From assembly GCA_934271235.1 (NCBI GenBank), contig CAKQQT010000004.1, positions 62,001-126,000 of the forward strand: a stretch of DNA of 64,000 bases, read 5' to 3'. Position numbers and translations under genes: made by a program. Under the pieces are notes generated by a model. That model did no database searches. It was not told the DNA's origin and saw only the letters and a program-made list of their open reading frames with translations. The DNA comes from an uncultured Clostridia bacterium. Its GTDB lineage: Bacteria; Bacillota; Clostridia; Peptostreptococcales; Anaerovoracaceae. Every line of letters begins with the position of its first letter. Positions within the stretch are counted from its first letter, which is position 1. Below are positions 15,193 through 23,911 of this stretch, piece after piece.

Positions 15193-16221
15193 ATGAACAC
15201 GTTAAAGCACACTTCAAAGAAAACACTTTCCTTATTATTGATCTGTCTTTTGACAGCAGCGCTGCTCCTGACAGGCTGCGGCAGCTCCGGCGATGACGCC
15301 GGCTCCGGTACCGACGCTGAGCAATTAAAAATCGGCATCATGCAGTTCGGTGAATTCACGGCGCTGCAGAACGCGACCAAAGGTTTTATCGACGGCCTCG
15401 CGGAAGCCGGTTATGTCGACGGTGAAAACATCGCCATCCATCAGCTTTCTGCCGCTGCTGAGGCTGCCAATTGCCCAAGCATCGCGGATACGCTCGTCAA
15501 TGAAAAATCCGATTTGATTCTCGCGGTCGCGACACCTTGCGCTTCCGCGATCAAAGAAAAGACCGGCGATATTCCGGTACTTTTCACCGCGGTTACCGAC
15601 CCGGCAGGCTCCGGTCTCGTCGCTTCCAATGACGCGCCGGGCGCGAACCTGACCGGTACATCCGACATGAACCCTGTTTCGCAGCAGATCGCGCTTGGCA
15701 AGCAGCTGATTCCGGACGCGAAGAAGGTTGCTATCATGTACTGCTCCAGCGAATCCAATTCCAAGATCCAGTCTGATCTCGCAGAGGCTGCCATCAAAGA
15801 ACAGGGCATGGAATCCGTTGTTAAGACGATCTCCGCAATCGATGAAGCAAAATCCGCGATCGAATCCCTTAAGGGACAGGTTGACTTCATCTATATCCCG
15901 ACTGATAACACGCTGGCTGACGGCATGACAACCGTTTCTGCCGCAGCGAATGAATGCGGTATCCCGACCATCGTCGGCGAATCCGGTATGGTCGGCAACG
16001 GCGCGTTCGCGACCTACGGCATCAATTACTACGAATTAGGCAAAGCAACCGCCGCTATGGCAGTCAAGATCCTCAAAGGAGAAGCATCCCCTGCCGATAT
16101 GCCGGTTGAATACCAGACATCCGAAGACATCCTGGAGGTTGCCATCAATACAGAAACCGCGGACAAATTAGGCATCACCATTCCGGATGAGGTCAAGAGC
16201 ACAGCAACACTGCTTCCGTAA
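15193..16221 (+). CDS. ABC transporter substrate-binding lipoprotein (TrpX-like)
   Basis: 342 residues from ATG 15193 (TAGGAGG upstream). Lipobox LLTGCGSS puts the acylated Cys near residue 29. The mature part is an ABC_sub_bind (PF04392-type) protein: LKIGIMQFGEFTALQNATKG, then AVATPCASA, VTDPAGSGLV and VGESGMVGNGAFATYGINYY. Relatives are the TrpX/TyrX proteins that bind aromatic amino acids or similar solutes. The Tyr-codon leader upstream suggests Tyr/Phe as substrate; that is inference. First gene of a three-gene operon. Confidence 0.85.
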   Translation: MNTLKHTSKKTLSLLLICLLTAALLLTGCGSSGDDAGSGTDAEQLKIGIMQFGEFTALQNATKGFIDGLAEAGYVDGENIAIHQLSAAAEAANCPSIADTLVNEKSDLILAVATPCASAIKEKTGDIPVLFTAVTDPAGSGLVASNDAPGANLTGTSDMNPVSQQIALGKQLIPDAKKVAIMYCSSESNSKIQSDLAEAAIKEQGMESVVKTISAIDEAKSAIESLKGQVDFIYIPTDNTLADGMTTVSAAANECGIPTIVGESGMVGNGAFATYGINYYELGKATAAMAVKILKGEASPADMPVEYQTSEDILEVAINTETADKLGITIPDEVKSTATLLP

Positions 16222-16373
16222 CGCAGACGGGTCACCTGCACACGGAAGAGCAGAATAATCAGAAACAAAAATAGAAATATCGGAACGATATTTCCTACAT
16301 AATAAACAAAACAGCAGCCGGTGCGCCAGCCTGAAAGGGCTACGCATCCGCTGTAAGTTTCGGAGGTTTAGAA

Positions 16374-17342
16374 ATGATATCAACAGCAACCATCCTGAGC
16401 GGCATTGCCCAAGGTCTCATATGGGCGATCCTGACGCTGGGAGTTTACCTAACATTCAGAATTCTTGACATCGCGGATCTGACCGTAGAGGGCACCTTTC
16501 CTCTCGGCGCCGCTGTCACGGTCGTCCTGATCAACACCGGCATGAGCCCCGGTCTGGCGATCCTCTGCGCGGTCCTGGCCGGCGCGGCAGCCGGATTTGT
16601 GACCGGTTTCCTGCACACAATCTTTAAGATCCCGGCGATCTTATCCGGTATCCTGACCATGATCGCGCTTTACTCGGTCAATATCCGTATCATGAGCGAC
16701 AAGGCGACGGTTGCGCTGGAACAGCCGTCCATCAAGACCTGGATGCTTTCTCTGCTCCCGGAGGGAACCGCAAGCAATACGATCTCGATCATCCTCGGCT
16801 GCATCTTCTGTCTGGTGATCGTCGCGCTGTTATATTATTTCTTCGGCACCGAGATCGGCTGCGCCATCCGCGCGACCGGCAGCAACCAAAACATGGCTCG
16901 CTCACTCGGCGTCAAAACCGACCGGATCATCATTCTCGGTCTGATGATCTCCAACGCGCTGGTTGCACTTTCCGGCAGCCTGATCGCGCAGCTGGACTAC
17001 GGTTCGGCACTGGTCACCATGGGACAAGGTACGATTGTCATCGGCCTTGCTTCGGTCATCATCGGTGAAGTGATCTTTATCCGCAAGGATATGAACTTCG
17101 CACTGAAGCTTCTGGCGATCATCGCCGGTGCGGTCATCTACCGCACGGTCATCGCCTGCGCGCTGACCTTCAGTTTCCTCAAGGCGACCGACCTCAAGAT
17201 CATCACTGCGATCATCGTAGCCTTTGCCCTTGCGCTTCCGGTCCTGCAGCAAAGATCCGCAGAGCGGAAACTGCGCCGTGAAAACGCAAAAAAATATGAC
17301 GCGCTCATCGCGCAGGAGTTGGGAGGCGAAACACATGCTTAG
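16374..17342 (+). CDS. ABC transporter permease (TrpY-like)
   Basis: 322 residues; CGGAGG before ATG. Eight to nine membrane helices in a BPD_transp_2/LivH-type permease. The segment MARSLGVKTDRIIILGLMIS carries the EAA-like coupling helix, and GTEIGCAIRATGSNQNMARS precedes it. A 152-bp gap from the substrate-binding gene shows no terminator. It overlaps the ATPase gene by 8 bp, indicating co-translation. Confidence 0.88.
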   Translation: MISTATILSGIAQGLIWAILTLGVYLTFRILDIADLTVEGTFPLGAAVTVVLINTGMSPGLAILCAVLAGAAAGFVTGFLHTIFKIPAILSGILTMIALYSVNIRIMSDKATVALEQPSIKTWMLSLLPEGTASNTISIILGCIFCLVIVALLYYFFGTEIGCAIRATGSNQNMARSLGVKTDRIIILGLMISNALVALSGSLIAQLDYGSALVTMGQGTIVIGLASVIIGEVIFIRKDMNFALKLLAIIAGAVIYRTVIACALTFSFLKATDLKIITAIIVAFALALPVLQQRSAERKLRRENAKKYDALIAQELGGETHA

Positions 17343-18135
17343 AATGATCCAGATCGATAAATCGTTCAATATCGGAACGATCAATGAAAAAAAGATTTTT
17401 CAGGGCTTGAACCTGACCATCAACGACGGTGATTTCATCACGGTCATCGGCGGCAACGGCGCCGGCAAATCCACTATGCTAAACCTCATTGCCGGTGTAC
17501 ATAAGGCGGACGGCGGGCGTATCATCCTTGACGGTGAGGACCTGACGTACAAAAATGAGACCCAAAGAGCCAAGTACATCGGCAGAGTTTTCCAAGATCC
17601 GATGATGGGCACCGCGCCGACCATGATGATCGAAGAGAATCTGGCCATGGCGTACAGACGTACCAAACGCAGGACCCTCGCCTGGGGCATCTCGCAGAAA
17701 GAGCGGGAGCTGTACCGCGCATCGCTTGCGCAGCTCGGCCTCGGACTGGAAGACCGCATGAAGACGAAAGTCGGTCTGCTCTCCGGCGGACAGCGGCAGG
17801 CGGTCACCCTGCTGATGGCTACCCTGCAAAAGCCGAAACTGCTGCTCCTGGACGAGCACACCGCGGCGCTGGACCCTGCAACCTCCGCAAAGGTCCTGCA
17901 GCTCAGTGATCAGATCATCCGGCAGCACGGCCTGACCGCTCTGATGGTCACGCACAATATGCAAGACGCCATCACCTACGGCAATCGCCTGATCATGATG
18001 GATAAAGGCCGCATCATCCTCGATATCAGCGGCGAAGAAAAACAAAAGCTGACCATTGAAGATCTTCTGCATAAATTTGAAGAGATCAGCGGCAGTAAGT
18101 TCGCCACCGACAGTGTTCTCCTCGGAGATCGATAA
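17335..18135 (+). CDS. ABC transporter ATPase (TrpZ-like)
   Basis: 266 residues from ATG 17335 (GGGAGG upstream). Walker A GGNGAGKST, signature LSGGQRQAV, Walker B LLLLDEHTAALDP and the switch His in VTHNM are all present. It energises uptake by the TrpXYZ-type system encoded just upstream. An earlier in-frame ATG exists inside the permease gene but lacks a ribosome binding site. Confidence 0.92.
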   Translation: MLRMIQIDKSFNIGTINEKKIFQGLNLTINDGDFITVIGGNGAGKSTMLNLIAGVHKADGGRIILDGEDLTYKNETQRAKYIGRVFQDPMMGTAPTMMIEENLAMAYRRTKRRTLAWGISQKERELYRASLAQLGLGLEDRMKTKVGLLSGGQRQAVTLLMATLQKPKLLLLDEHTAALDPATSAKVLQLSDQIIRQHGLTALMVTHNMQDAITYGNRLIMMDKGRIILDISGEEKQKLTIEDLLHKFEEISGSKFATDSVLLGDR

Positions 18136-18145
18136 ACCAAAAAGA

Positions 18146-18188
18146 AAAATCCTTCCGAACGGTCATTCCGGCCGTCAGGAAGGATTTT
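18146..18188. terminator. Bidirectional terminator between convergent genes
   Basis: AAAATCCTTCC/GGAAGGATTTT stem with an inner GC pairing, with A-run before and T-run after. Serves the transporter operon and the convergent 3D-domain gene. Confidence 0.88.
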
Positions 18189-18207
18189 TTTGTTTCTGCT
18201 TTTTGCT

Positions 18208-19320
18208 CTACGCGCCGTAGCGGATGACGTACACGTCGCACCAGCGCGCGCCCCAGATGCCGCACTGGCCGAAGCGTTCCATATACACGTCGACCGTCTT
18301 GCCTTTGATGGCACTGCCGACATCGTTCGCGACCGCATAGCCGTAGCCCTCGATATACAGGAGCGAACCCAGCGGGATCAGGTTTTTATCGACCGCGCAG
18401 GTACCGTATTCGCACTGCAGGCCGTAGGAACCGCGCGGATTCCCCGGATAGTAGTAAGACACGGTGCGGACTCGGCTGATCTTTTCCTGATACTTGAGTC
18501 CGGACGGTATCCCCGAAAGGATCTTCGTCCCGTAATGGATCAGTTTATCTTTCTTTTTCTTTTTGATCTCTGTGGAATACAGAGTTCGTTTGGCCTCTTT
18601 GCCGTCAATGTAAGTCACTTCATAAGTTTCTTCTTTCACGCCTTTGCGGCCCTTTTGTTCTACCTTGGTCTCACCGATGACCAGAGAACTGTCGGCAACA
18701 TATTTTACTTCAAAATCGGTTTTAACTGTTTTGGTCTCATATTCCGTGCGCACCCGCTGCAGAACGATCGCCTCATCCTTATAAACAGGCTCGTCAAGTT
18801 CCGCGTTCAGAAGATCTTCCGGCCCCTGCACGATGCACAGCCGGGCCAGGATCTCGCCGACTGTGGTCGGCAGGGTGATCAGCTTGTGCGTTTTTCCGTC
18901 CGCTGTCACGGTCACCTGAAATGCTTTCGTAATATGGATCTCCATTTCATCATCGATCCCCTCGTGCATCTGCACGTCGATGATGTCTTGTCCGTAAACA
19001 TAATCGACACCGTGGTTCTCAAGGAACGAGTCCACGCGCATCGAGGTCGTCTGATAAGTCGTTCGAGTCTCCTTCAACGAATCATCCACAACAACATGTA
19101 CTGTTTTCGGTGTGGCAAAGCCGACGATAACCAGCCCGCAAACGAGCAGGCAGCTTACCGTGATTGTGATTTTAGCCAGAAGCGGGTGTGACGCCTTTTT
19201 TTCTCGGAGCAGTTCACCGGCAGGCGTAAAAACGTCCTGCATTTCTTCTTTCTGTGAACGACACCAGAGAAAGAACCGCTCAAGGAGCTGTTCGGCACGG
19301 CCCTTTGGTTTATCGATCAT
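18208..19320 (-). CDS. YabE-like wall protein: DUF348, G5 and 3D domains
   Basis: 370 residues; TAGGAGG before ATG. A cytoplasmic N-terminus, one membrane helix (about 52-70), two DUF348 modules (VHVVVDDSLKETRTTY and ITKAFQVTVTADGKTHKLIT), a G5 domain (about 190-260), and a C-terminal 3D domain. The 3D core is IPLGSLLYIEGYGYAVANDV ending in GKTVDVY; the three Asp that name the fold correspond to D of ANDVG, D of VDVY and one near the end. Related RpfB/YabE proteins are lytic-transglycosylase-like and act on peptidoglycan. Confidence 0.9.
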   Translation of the reverse strand: MIDKPKGRAEQLLERFFLWCRSQKEEMQDVFTPAGELLREKKASHPLLAKITITVSCLLVCGLVIVGFATPKTVHVVVDDSLKETRTTYQTTSMRVDSFLENHGVDYVYGQDIIDVQMHEGIDDEMEIHITKAFQVTVTADGKTHKLITLPTTVGEILARLCIVQGPEDLLNAELDEPVYKDEAIVLQRVRTEYETKTVKTDFEVKYVADSSLVIGETKVEQKGRKGVKEETYEVTYIDGKEAKRTLYSTEIKKKKKDKLIHYGTKILSGIPSGLKYQEKISRVRTVSYYYPGNPRGSYGLQCEYGTCAVDKNLIPLGSLLYIEGYGYAVANDVGSAIKGKTVDVYMERFGQCGIWGARWCDVYVIRYGA

Positions 19321-19419
19321 AAGTCCTCCTATTCTCCGACCCGTCTAGTTTACCATAAACTGGACAAAAAGTCAAAAAACAGCTGATTTTCAATCTTATT
19401 ATGGGCAAAAATGGTCGAT

Positions 19420-20571
19420 TTATTCGTTAAATCCTCCGTCCCACAGCGGCATATTGGAAATATAGGCGCTTTCTACCGCGGGAACATAATAGGCGCCGTA
19501 GCTCTTTAACCCGTTTTCGCGCGCTTCCTGCGGCAGTTCCACATAGAAACGGTAATACGGCATATAACATGCCTCGTGCCGGCCGGTCCGATAGATGAGC
19601 TCCACTTTTTTGACCTGCTCCGCCCCGGAAATTTCATAAGGTACCGTGGTGATATAATTTCCGTTCAGAAGCAGCTTCTTCGCTTCCTCTGCGCGGATGA
19701 TCGGATAATCTCCGAGTTTCTTCGAGAGATCCGCCTGCCATTTCCGTGCGATGAACAGCTCGCCGTTGTCATCACAGTAAAAGGCCGCCAGATCAAAATT
19801 GTAGTTCAGGATCTGCTCTTCTGTATCCTTTCCGTTTTCAAAGAACAGGATATCGTAAGTCTGCTGTCCGTAGATCGTATAATCTCCGATCGTAAGATTC
19901 AGCTGCGGATCGTCAAAGCCGATAAAATCGCGGTATCGGTCCTGCAGATATGCCGCTGCCGCCGCTTTTTCCTCATAGGAGGCATAATGCGTGAAATTGT
20001 ATGTCTCCGGCAGTGCGACCGCAGGACGGAAACGGACCTCTGCCCCCAACGCCTGATCCACTTCGATCTCCAGCCCTGCGGATGCGAGCTTCAGTTTGGT
20101 CGGCGCTTCGGATCCATCTACTTTCACCTGGTCGGTATCCAGACCGAGACTTTGGGCTGTATCCAGCAAAAGCTCCCGCATCTTGTCCTCGTCGCCTCCC
20201 GAGGCGATATCATTTTCGTCATAAGTCAAAGGATTTTGGAAAACAGGCAGCGTATCGATCACCGTTTCCTCATTCCATGGGTTGGCGTTCACAAGTTCCG
20301 AGATATCATAGGCCAAATACCCCTCATATCCCATTCCCTCAGATTCTTCGGAGATCGTCAGCAGCGGCAGATCCGGATCTCTTTCCGGTCCATCCTGCGC
20401 CCAAAAGTCCTGCAGGACCCCGGTTCCCGCCAGGACCATGATTGCAAAGCAGGCTGCGAGCATGCCCCATGTTGTTCGCTGTTTTTTCTTCCGTTTCGGC
20501 CTTTCGTCCGCTGCTTCCACATAAGCAGGATCGATCAGCTCCATTTTATCCAAAAAATCATTGCCTCTCAT
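19420..20571 (-). CDS. Membrane anti-sigma factor-like protein
   Basis: 383 residues. A short cytoplasmic N-terminus with basic RPKRKKKQRTTW, one membrane helix (about 36-55), and a large extracytoplasmic domain of about 320 residues rich in Tyr/Asp. The ATG overlaps the stop of the ECF sigma gene (ATGA), the usual arrangement of sigma/anti-sigma pairs. No zinc-finger motif is seen. Its function as the cognate anti-sigma is inferred from position and topology. Confidence 0.7.
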   Translation of the reverse strand: MRGNDFLDKMELIDPAYVEAADERPKRKKKQRTTWGMLAACFAIMVLAGTGVLQDFWAQDGPERDPDLPLLTISEESEGMGYEGYLAYDISELVNANPWNEETVIDTLPVFQNPLTYDENDIASGGDEDKMRELLLDTAQSLGLDTDQVKVDGSEAPTKLKLASAGLEIEVDQALGAEVRFRPAVALPETYNFTHYASYEEKAAAAAYLQDRYRDFIGFDDPQLNLTIGDYTIYGQQTYDILFFENGKDTEEQILNYNFDLAAFYCDDNGELFIARKWQADLSKKLGDYPIIRAEEAKKLLLNGNYITTVPYEISGAEQVKKVELIYRTGRHEACYMPYYRFYVELPQEARENGLKSYGAYYVPAVESAYISNMPLWDGGFNE

Positions 20572-21128
20572 ATGGTGTAACCCCCTTTTTCAAGATGCTC
20601 CCGCAGCTGTCTGCGGCAGCGGAAAAGCGTCGTTTTCACTTTGCTTTCGGACAGAGCAAAGCGCTCGGCGATGTCTGCGATGGAATCCAGATACCAGTAG
20701 CGTCGGATAAAAAGGTTCCGTTTTTCTTCCGGCAATCCGCCGAGAAATCCGTTGAGGATCTCCCGCAGCATCATGTCGTCGATGCGGCTGTCCATATCAT
20801 CCGGCGCGGGAATGCACGCTTCCATCTCCCGGCTGAGTTCGCACAAAAATGCGCTGCGTTTCAGCCGAGCACGATCACGGCAGCAGTTCAAAGCGATATG
20901 ACGCGTGATCCGCGCAAGGAACGCGTACAGATAGTTTTTGGGCTCATGCGGCGGAATGCGGTTCCACGCTTCCAGATATGTGTCGTGTTCACATTCTTCG
21001 GCCGTCTGCCGATCCGCGACGATCCCATGAGCCAAAGCGTGCAGGCGTGCTCCGTATTTGGCGGCACTCTCCCGGATCGCATTTTCATCACGTGAAAGAA
21101 ACAGTTCTACGATCTGCTTATCGTCCAA
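20568..21128 (-). CDS. ECF RNA polymerase sigma factor
   Basis: About 186 residues. Region 2 (AEECEHDTYLEAWNRIPPHE, then YAFLARITRHIALN) and region 4 (LPEEKRNLFIRRYWYLDSIA followed by SESKVKTTLFRCRRQLREHL) are clear. I chose TTG at 21128 because AAAGGAG lies 11 nt upstream and it gives the usual start DDKQIVELFLSRDE. A longer frame begins at another TTG (21161) with a weaker site. Co-transcribed with the membrane anti-sigma gene. Confidence 0.9.
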   Translation of the reverse strand: MDDKQIVELFLSRDENAIRESAAKYGARLHALAHGIVADRQTAEECEHDTYLEAWNRIPPHEPKNYLYAFLARITRHIALNCCRDRARLKRSAFLCELSREMEACIPAPDDMDSRIDDMMLREILNGFLGGLPEEKRNLFIRRYWYLDSIADIAERFALSESKVKTTLFRCRRQLREHLEKGGYTI

Positions 21129-21195
21129 GTCTTCTTCATCTCCTTTCCGGTTTGTGATCAAAGGCCTTCACCCTAATAAGCACCGTTTCAGTAAG

Positions 21196-21205
21196 AAAGG
21201 TTACA
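21196..21205 (-). promoter_or_regulatory. Possible ECF-type -35 upstream of the sigma gene
   Basis: On the minus strand TGTAACCTTT lies about 35-45 bp upstream of the earlier start codon. It resembles the -35 element of autoregulated ECF promoters. No -10 could be fixed with confidence. Confidence 0.35.
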
Positions 21206-21278
21206 TGTGTTTACTATATCATTTTTAAAGTTTTTCGGCAATCTTTCAAACCTGATATTTCCGGCCAAAACAGCACGC

Positions 21279-21305
21279 AAAAAGACGGCTCTTTCGAGCC
21301 GTCTT
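21279..21305 (-). terminator. Terminator of the kam-ato operon
   Basis: On the minus strand AAGACGGCTC/GAGCCGTCTT with a 4-nt loop is followed by TTTTTGC. It lies about 280 bp past the atoA stop; structured element B sits between. Confidence 0.85.
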
Positions 21306-21371
21306 CGTGTCTTTATCATTCTCGAAACAGAGACGCAGGATTTTTCGTTCACCGCGTATCAATGCGTAGGA

Positions 21372-21574
21372 AAAATCGTTTGTGGCTAGGCGGCTGCCGT
21401 AGAGTGCCACGCGCTGAAGCGCTGCACTCCTGACATGAGACCTGCCTCGCCTCTGACTGCGGCATCGCCTTGTCAATCAGCGGGCTAGGGCTTCAATGCG
21501 TCGAGGCGCAGAGCATACACGGTAGTATGTGAGCACCGAAGAACGCTGCAGCCAACAACGCCACAGGCGATTTT
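21372..21574. ncRNA. Repeated structured-RNA candidate, copy B
   Basis: Core similar to copy A at 4086-4288. P2 is GAGTGC/GCACTC (21402-21407 with 21424-21429), P3 is TGACA/TGTCA (21431-21435 with 21471-21475), and the pseudoknot TGAAGC/GCTTCA is at 21415-21420 with 21490-21495. The whole is closed by a 15-bp outer stem, 21372-21386 with 21560-21574, whose two non-Watson-Crick pairs are U-G if the RNA is read on the plus strand but C-A on the minus strand. It lies between the atoA stop and the operon terminator. Confidence 0.6.
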
Positions 21575-21583
21575 AACAAGCAT

Positions 21584-22240
21584 TTACTCTTCTTCCATAG
21601 CCTTCATGTTCGGATCCTTGTGAAGTTCACAGCCGGTTGCAGCCTGTAATTCTTCCCAAGTGTAGTCAGGGTGAAGTTCTGTTACCCAGATACCGTCTTC
21701 TCTGACTTCCATAACTGCCATTTCGGTGATGATCTTGGTTACGCATCTTTCAGCGGTCAGCGGAAGAGTGCATTTCTTTAAGATCTTGTGGTTACCCTTC
21801 TGGGTGTGGAGCATGGTGATGATAACTTCCGGGCATCCTGCGCAGAGATCCATCGCACCGCCCATACCTGCAACTTTTTTGCCAGGTACGATCCAGTTTG
21901 CAAGGTCGCCGTTTTCCGCAACTTCCATTGCGCCGAGAACGGTAGCTTTTACGTGTCCGCCTCTTACGAGACCGAAAGATTCTGCTGTATCGAAGTATTT
22001 TACTCTCGGAACAGCGGTTACATAAGTTCCGCCGGAGTTGATGATGTCAACATCGAGGTTGGAAGCATCTGCAACGGCATCGATACCTGCGAATCCGTTT
22101 TCAGAATGGAAGGTAACCGTAACATCTTCCGGGATATAGTCCGCAACCATAGTCGGAAGACCGATACCTAAGTTTGCGAATTCGCCGTCTTTAAATTCTT
22201 TCGCGCATCTTTTCGCGATTCTAACTTTTAAATCTGCCAT
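21584..22240 (-). CDS. atoA: Acetoacetate:butyrate-type CoA-transferase, beta subunit
   Basis: 218 residues. The catalytic Glu is in SENGFAG, which forms the glutamyl-CoA thioester. LGIGLPTMVADY and GGAMDLCAGC are family signatures. The gene overlaps atoD by 13 bp. In lysine fermentation this enzyme moves CoA from butyryl-CoA to acetoacetate made by Kce, which fits the adjacent kam genes. Last gene of the operon. Confidence 0.92.
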   Translation of the reverse strand: MADLKVRIAKRCAKEFKDGEFANLGIGLPTMVADYIPEDVTVTFHSENGFAGIDAVADASNLDVDIINSGGTYVTAVPRVKYFDTAESFGLVRGGHVKATVLGAMEVAENGDLANWIVPGKKVAGMGGAMDLCAGCPEVIITMLHTQKGNHKILKKCTLPLTAERCVTKIITEMAVMEVREDGIWVTELHPDYTWEELQAATGCELHKDPNMKAMEEE

Positions 22241-22953
22241 TTCTTTTCTCCTTCCACGATTGTTTCTACCAGTACGCCGGCAACTGCGAAGTAATCCGGA
22301 TCGATCTCACCGATTTCAACCAGTTTTTCAGGAGCGATGATGGTGTGCTTGGAAGCGCCTGCCATGACGTAGTTAAAGTTCTTGGTTGCTTTGGAGCAGT
22401 AGTAGTTACCGAATTTGTCTGCAACGGATGGTCTGATGAACGAATAGTCAGCGAATAACGGTAATTCGAATAAGTACTTCTTACCGTTGATCTCTACGAC
22501 TTTCTTTTCTCTTCCGAGTTCGTCCAGTTCGGTTTCCATCGGTGTGCCGACACCGGTCGGAGTCAGTACGCCGCCAAGACCGTAAGCTGCCGCTCTGATC
22601 TTTTCAGCTAAAGTTCCCTGCGGAACCAGTGTGTATTTCAGTGTGCCTTCCGCAAACTGTTCGTTTAACTTCGGGTTAACACCAAGATGGGAAGCGATGA
22701 TGTGGTCTACCATGTGGTGTTCCAGCAGCTTACCGATACCTCTTGCGGTTTTGCCTGCGAATTCGCCTGCAGGCTGACCTGCATCCAGACCGCCGTCGTT
22801 GCCGATCACGGTAAGGTGCTTAACGCCCTTTTCAACGAGTGCGTCCATTAAGATTTCCGGGGATCCGGTTGCGAGGAATCCGCCGACCATGATGGTCATG
22901 CCGTCTTGTACGCCGGCTACCGCTTCCTGAGCAGTTTTAATTTTGTTAATCAT
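22228..22953 (-). CDS. atoD: Acetoacetate:butyrate-type CoA-transferase, alpha subunit
   Basis: 241 residues; GGAAGGTG before ATG. The N-terminal MVGGFLATGSPE glycine-rich CoA-binding turn and HLGVNP near residue 95 match the AtoD/ScoA family. Partner of the beta subunit encoded next. It follows kamE after 149 bp that hold a candidate promoter and a hairpin, so the pair can be transcribed with the kam operon or alone. Confidence 0.92.
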   Translation of the reverse strand: MINKIKTAQEAVAGVQDGMTIMVGGFLATGSPEILMDALVEKGVKHLTVIGNDGGLDAGQPAGEFAGKTARGIGKLLEHHMVDHIIASHLGVNPKLNEQFAEGTLKYTLVPQGTLAEKIRAAAYGLGGVLTPTGVGTPMETELDELGREKKVVEINGKKYLFELPLFADYSFIRPSVADKFGNYYCSKATKNFNYVMAGASKHTIIAPEKLVEIGEIDPDYFAVAGVLVETIVEGEKKWQI

Positions 22954-22995
22954 GTTTTCACCTTCCTGTTAAGTATTACATATACATCACTTTAT

Positions 22996-23024
22996 ACTTT
23001 ACCGCTTTTGCCGGTTTCTGTCAA
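22996..23024 (-). promoter_or_regulatory. Internal sigma-A promoter candidate for atoDA
   Basis: On the minus strand: consensus TTGACA (23024-23019), 17-bp spacer, TAAAGT (23001-22996). A GATGTA/TACATC dyad lies just upstream. Confidence 0.6.
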
Positions 23025-23050
23025 GATGTATACAGTTTTGACGTACATCG

Positions 23051-23084
23051 AATCATTTGCCCGCGGCTTGCCGGGCAAATGATT
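23051..23084 (-). terminator. GC-rich hairpin between kamE and atoD (no T-tract)
   Basis: A 13-bp perfect stem (AATCATTTGCCCG/CGGGCAAATGATT) with an 8-nt loop starts 19 bp past the kamE stop. In the direction of transcription it is followed by CGATG, not T. It may be a weak terminator, an RNA-stabilising or a processing hairpin, allowing unequal kam and ato expression. Confidence 0.5.
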
Positions 23085-23102
23085 TTGAAATCTGTTTGTG
23101 AT

Positions 23103-23897
23103 CTATCTGTCTGCGATATTCGCTTTATCCTGCCATCCGCGTTTTTCAACTTCCTGCATGATGTAGGACATAACGTGTTCCGCATACTTTCCAGGACCGA
23201 AACCTGCATCATAACCTAATTCCTGCGCAAGTTCGTGAGAAATTCTCGGACCGCCGCAGGTCAGGATGATCTTGTCGCGAAGACCTTCTGCTTCGACAAG
23301 TTCTTCCATCTGGGTCAGCTGTTTGATATGGATATCCTTCTGGGTTACTGTCTGGGATACCAGGATCGCGTCTGCGTTGACTTCTTTCGCCTTTGCGATC
23401 AGCTGTTCGCAAGGAACCTGAGAGCCCATGTTGTACGCAACAACGTTCTTGAATCTTTCCAGACCGAAGTGACCGTGGAAGCCCTTCATCTGAATGATCG
23501 CGTCGATACCTACGGTATGCGCATCGGATTCGATGGAAGCACCTACAACGACGATATCTCTGCCGATGTGTTCGCCGATCCATTCGCCGCATTCCACACG
23601 ATCCATTACGGTGCCTTCTACCTTCGGAACCTTGATCGCGGTATAATCGATCGTTGCCTGTGCGGAACCGTATACAACGAAGAACGTGTATCCCGGAGTC
23701 AGTTCGCAGTAGTACGTTACGTTCGGTTCTTCAAAACCCATTTTCTTTGCATATTGTTTTGCGCATTCTTCTGCTTCTTCACCATAAGGAACCGGAAGCG
23801 TGAATGCCATTTCAACTTTACCGTCATTTAATGCGTCGCCGTAAGGCTTTACACAAGTTAAATCAACCTGTACTGTTGCTGTCTTGTTATCTGCCAT
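23103..23897 (-). CDS. kamE: Beta-lysine 5,6-aminomutase, beta (B12-binding) subunit
   Basis: 264 residues. ATG at 23897 is chosen because AAGGAGG lies 9 nt upstream; the ATG at 23906 overlaps that site. The cobalamin-binding motif DAHTVG (D-x-H-x-x-G) indicates base-off/His-on adenosylcobalamin binding, and later GGPRISHELA fits the B12 fold. With KamD it converts beta-lysine to 3,5-diaminohexanoate using B12 and PLP. Confidence 0.95.
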   Translation of the reverse strand: MADNKTATVQVDLTCVKPYGDALNDGKVEMAFTLPVPYGEEAEECAKQYAKKMGFEEPNVTYYCELTPGYTFFVVYGSAQATIDYTAIKVPKVEGTVMDRVECGEWIGEHIGRDIVVVGASIESDAHTVGIDAIIQMKGFHGHFGLERFKNVVAYNMGSQVPCEQLIAKAKEVNADAILVSQTVTQKDIHIKQLTQMEELVEAEGLRDKIILTCGGPRISHELAQELGYDAGFGPGKYAEHVMSYIMQEVEKRGWQDKANIADR

Positions 23898-23911
23898 TGT
23901 TTCCATCCTCC

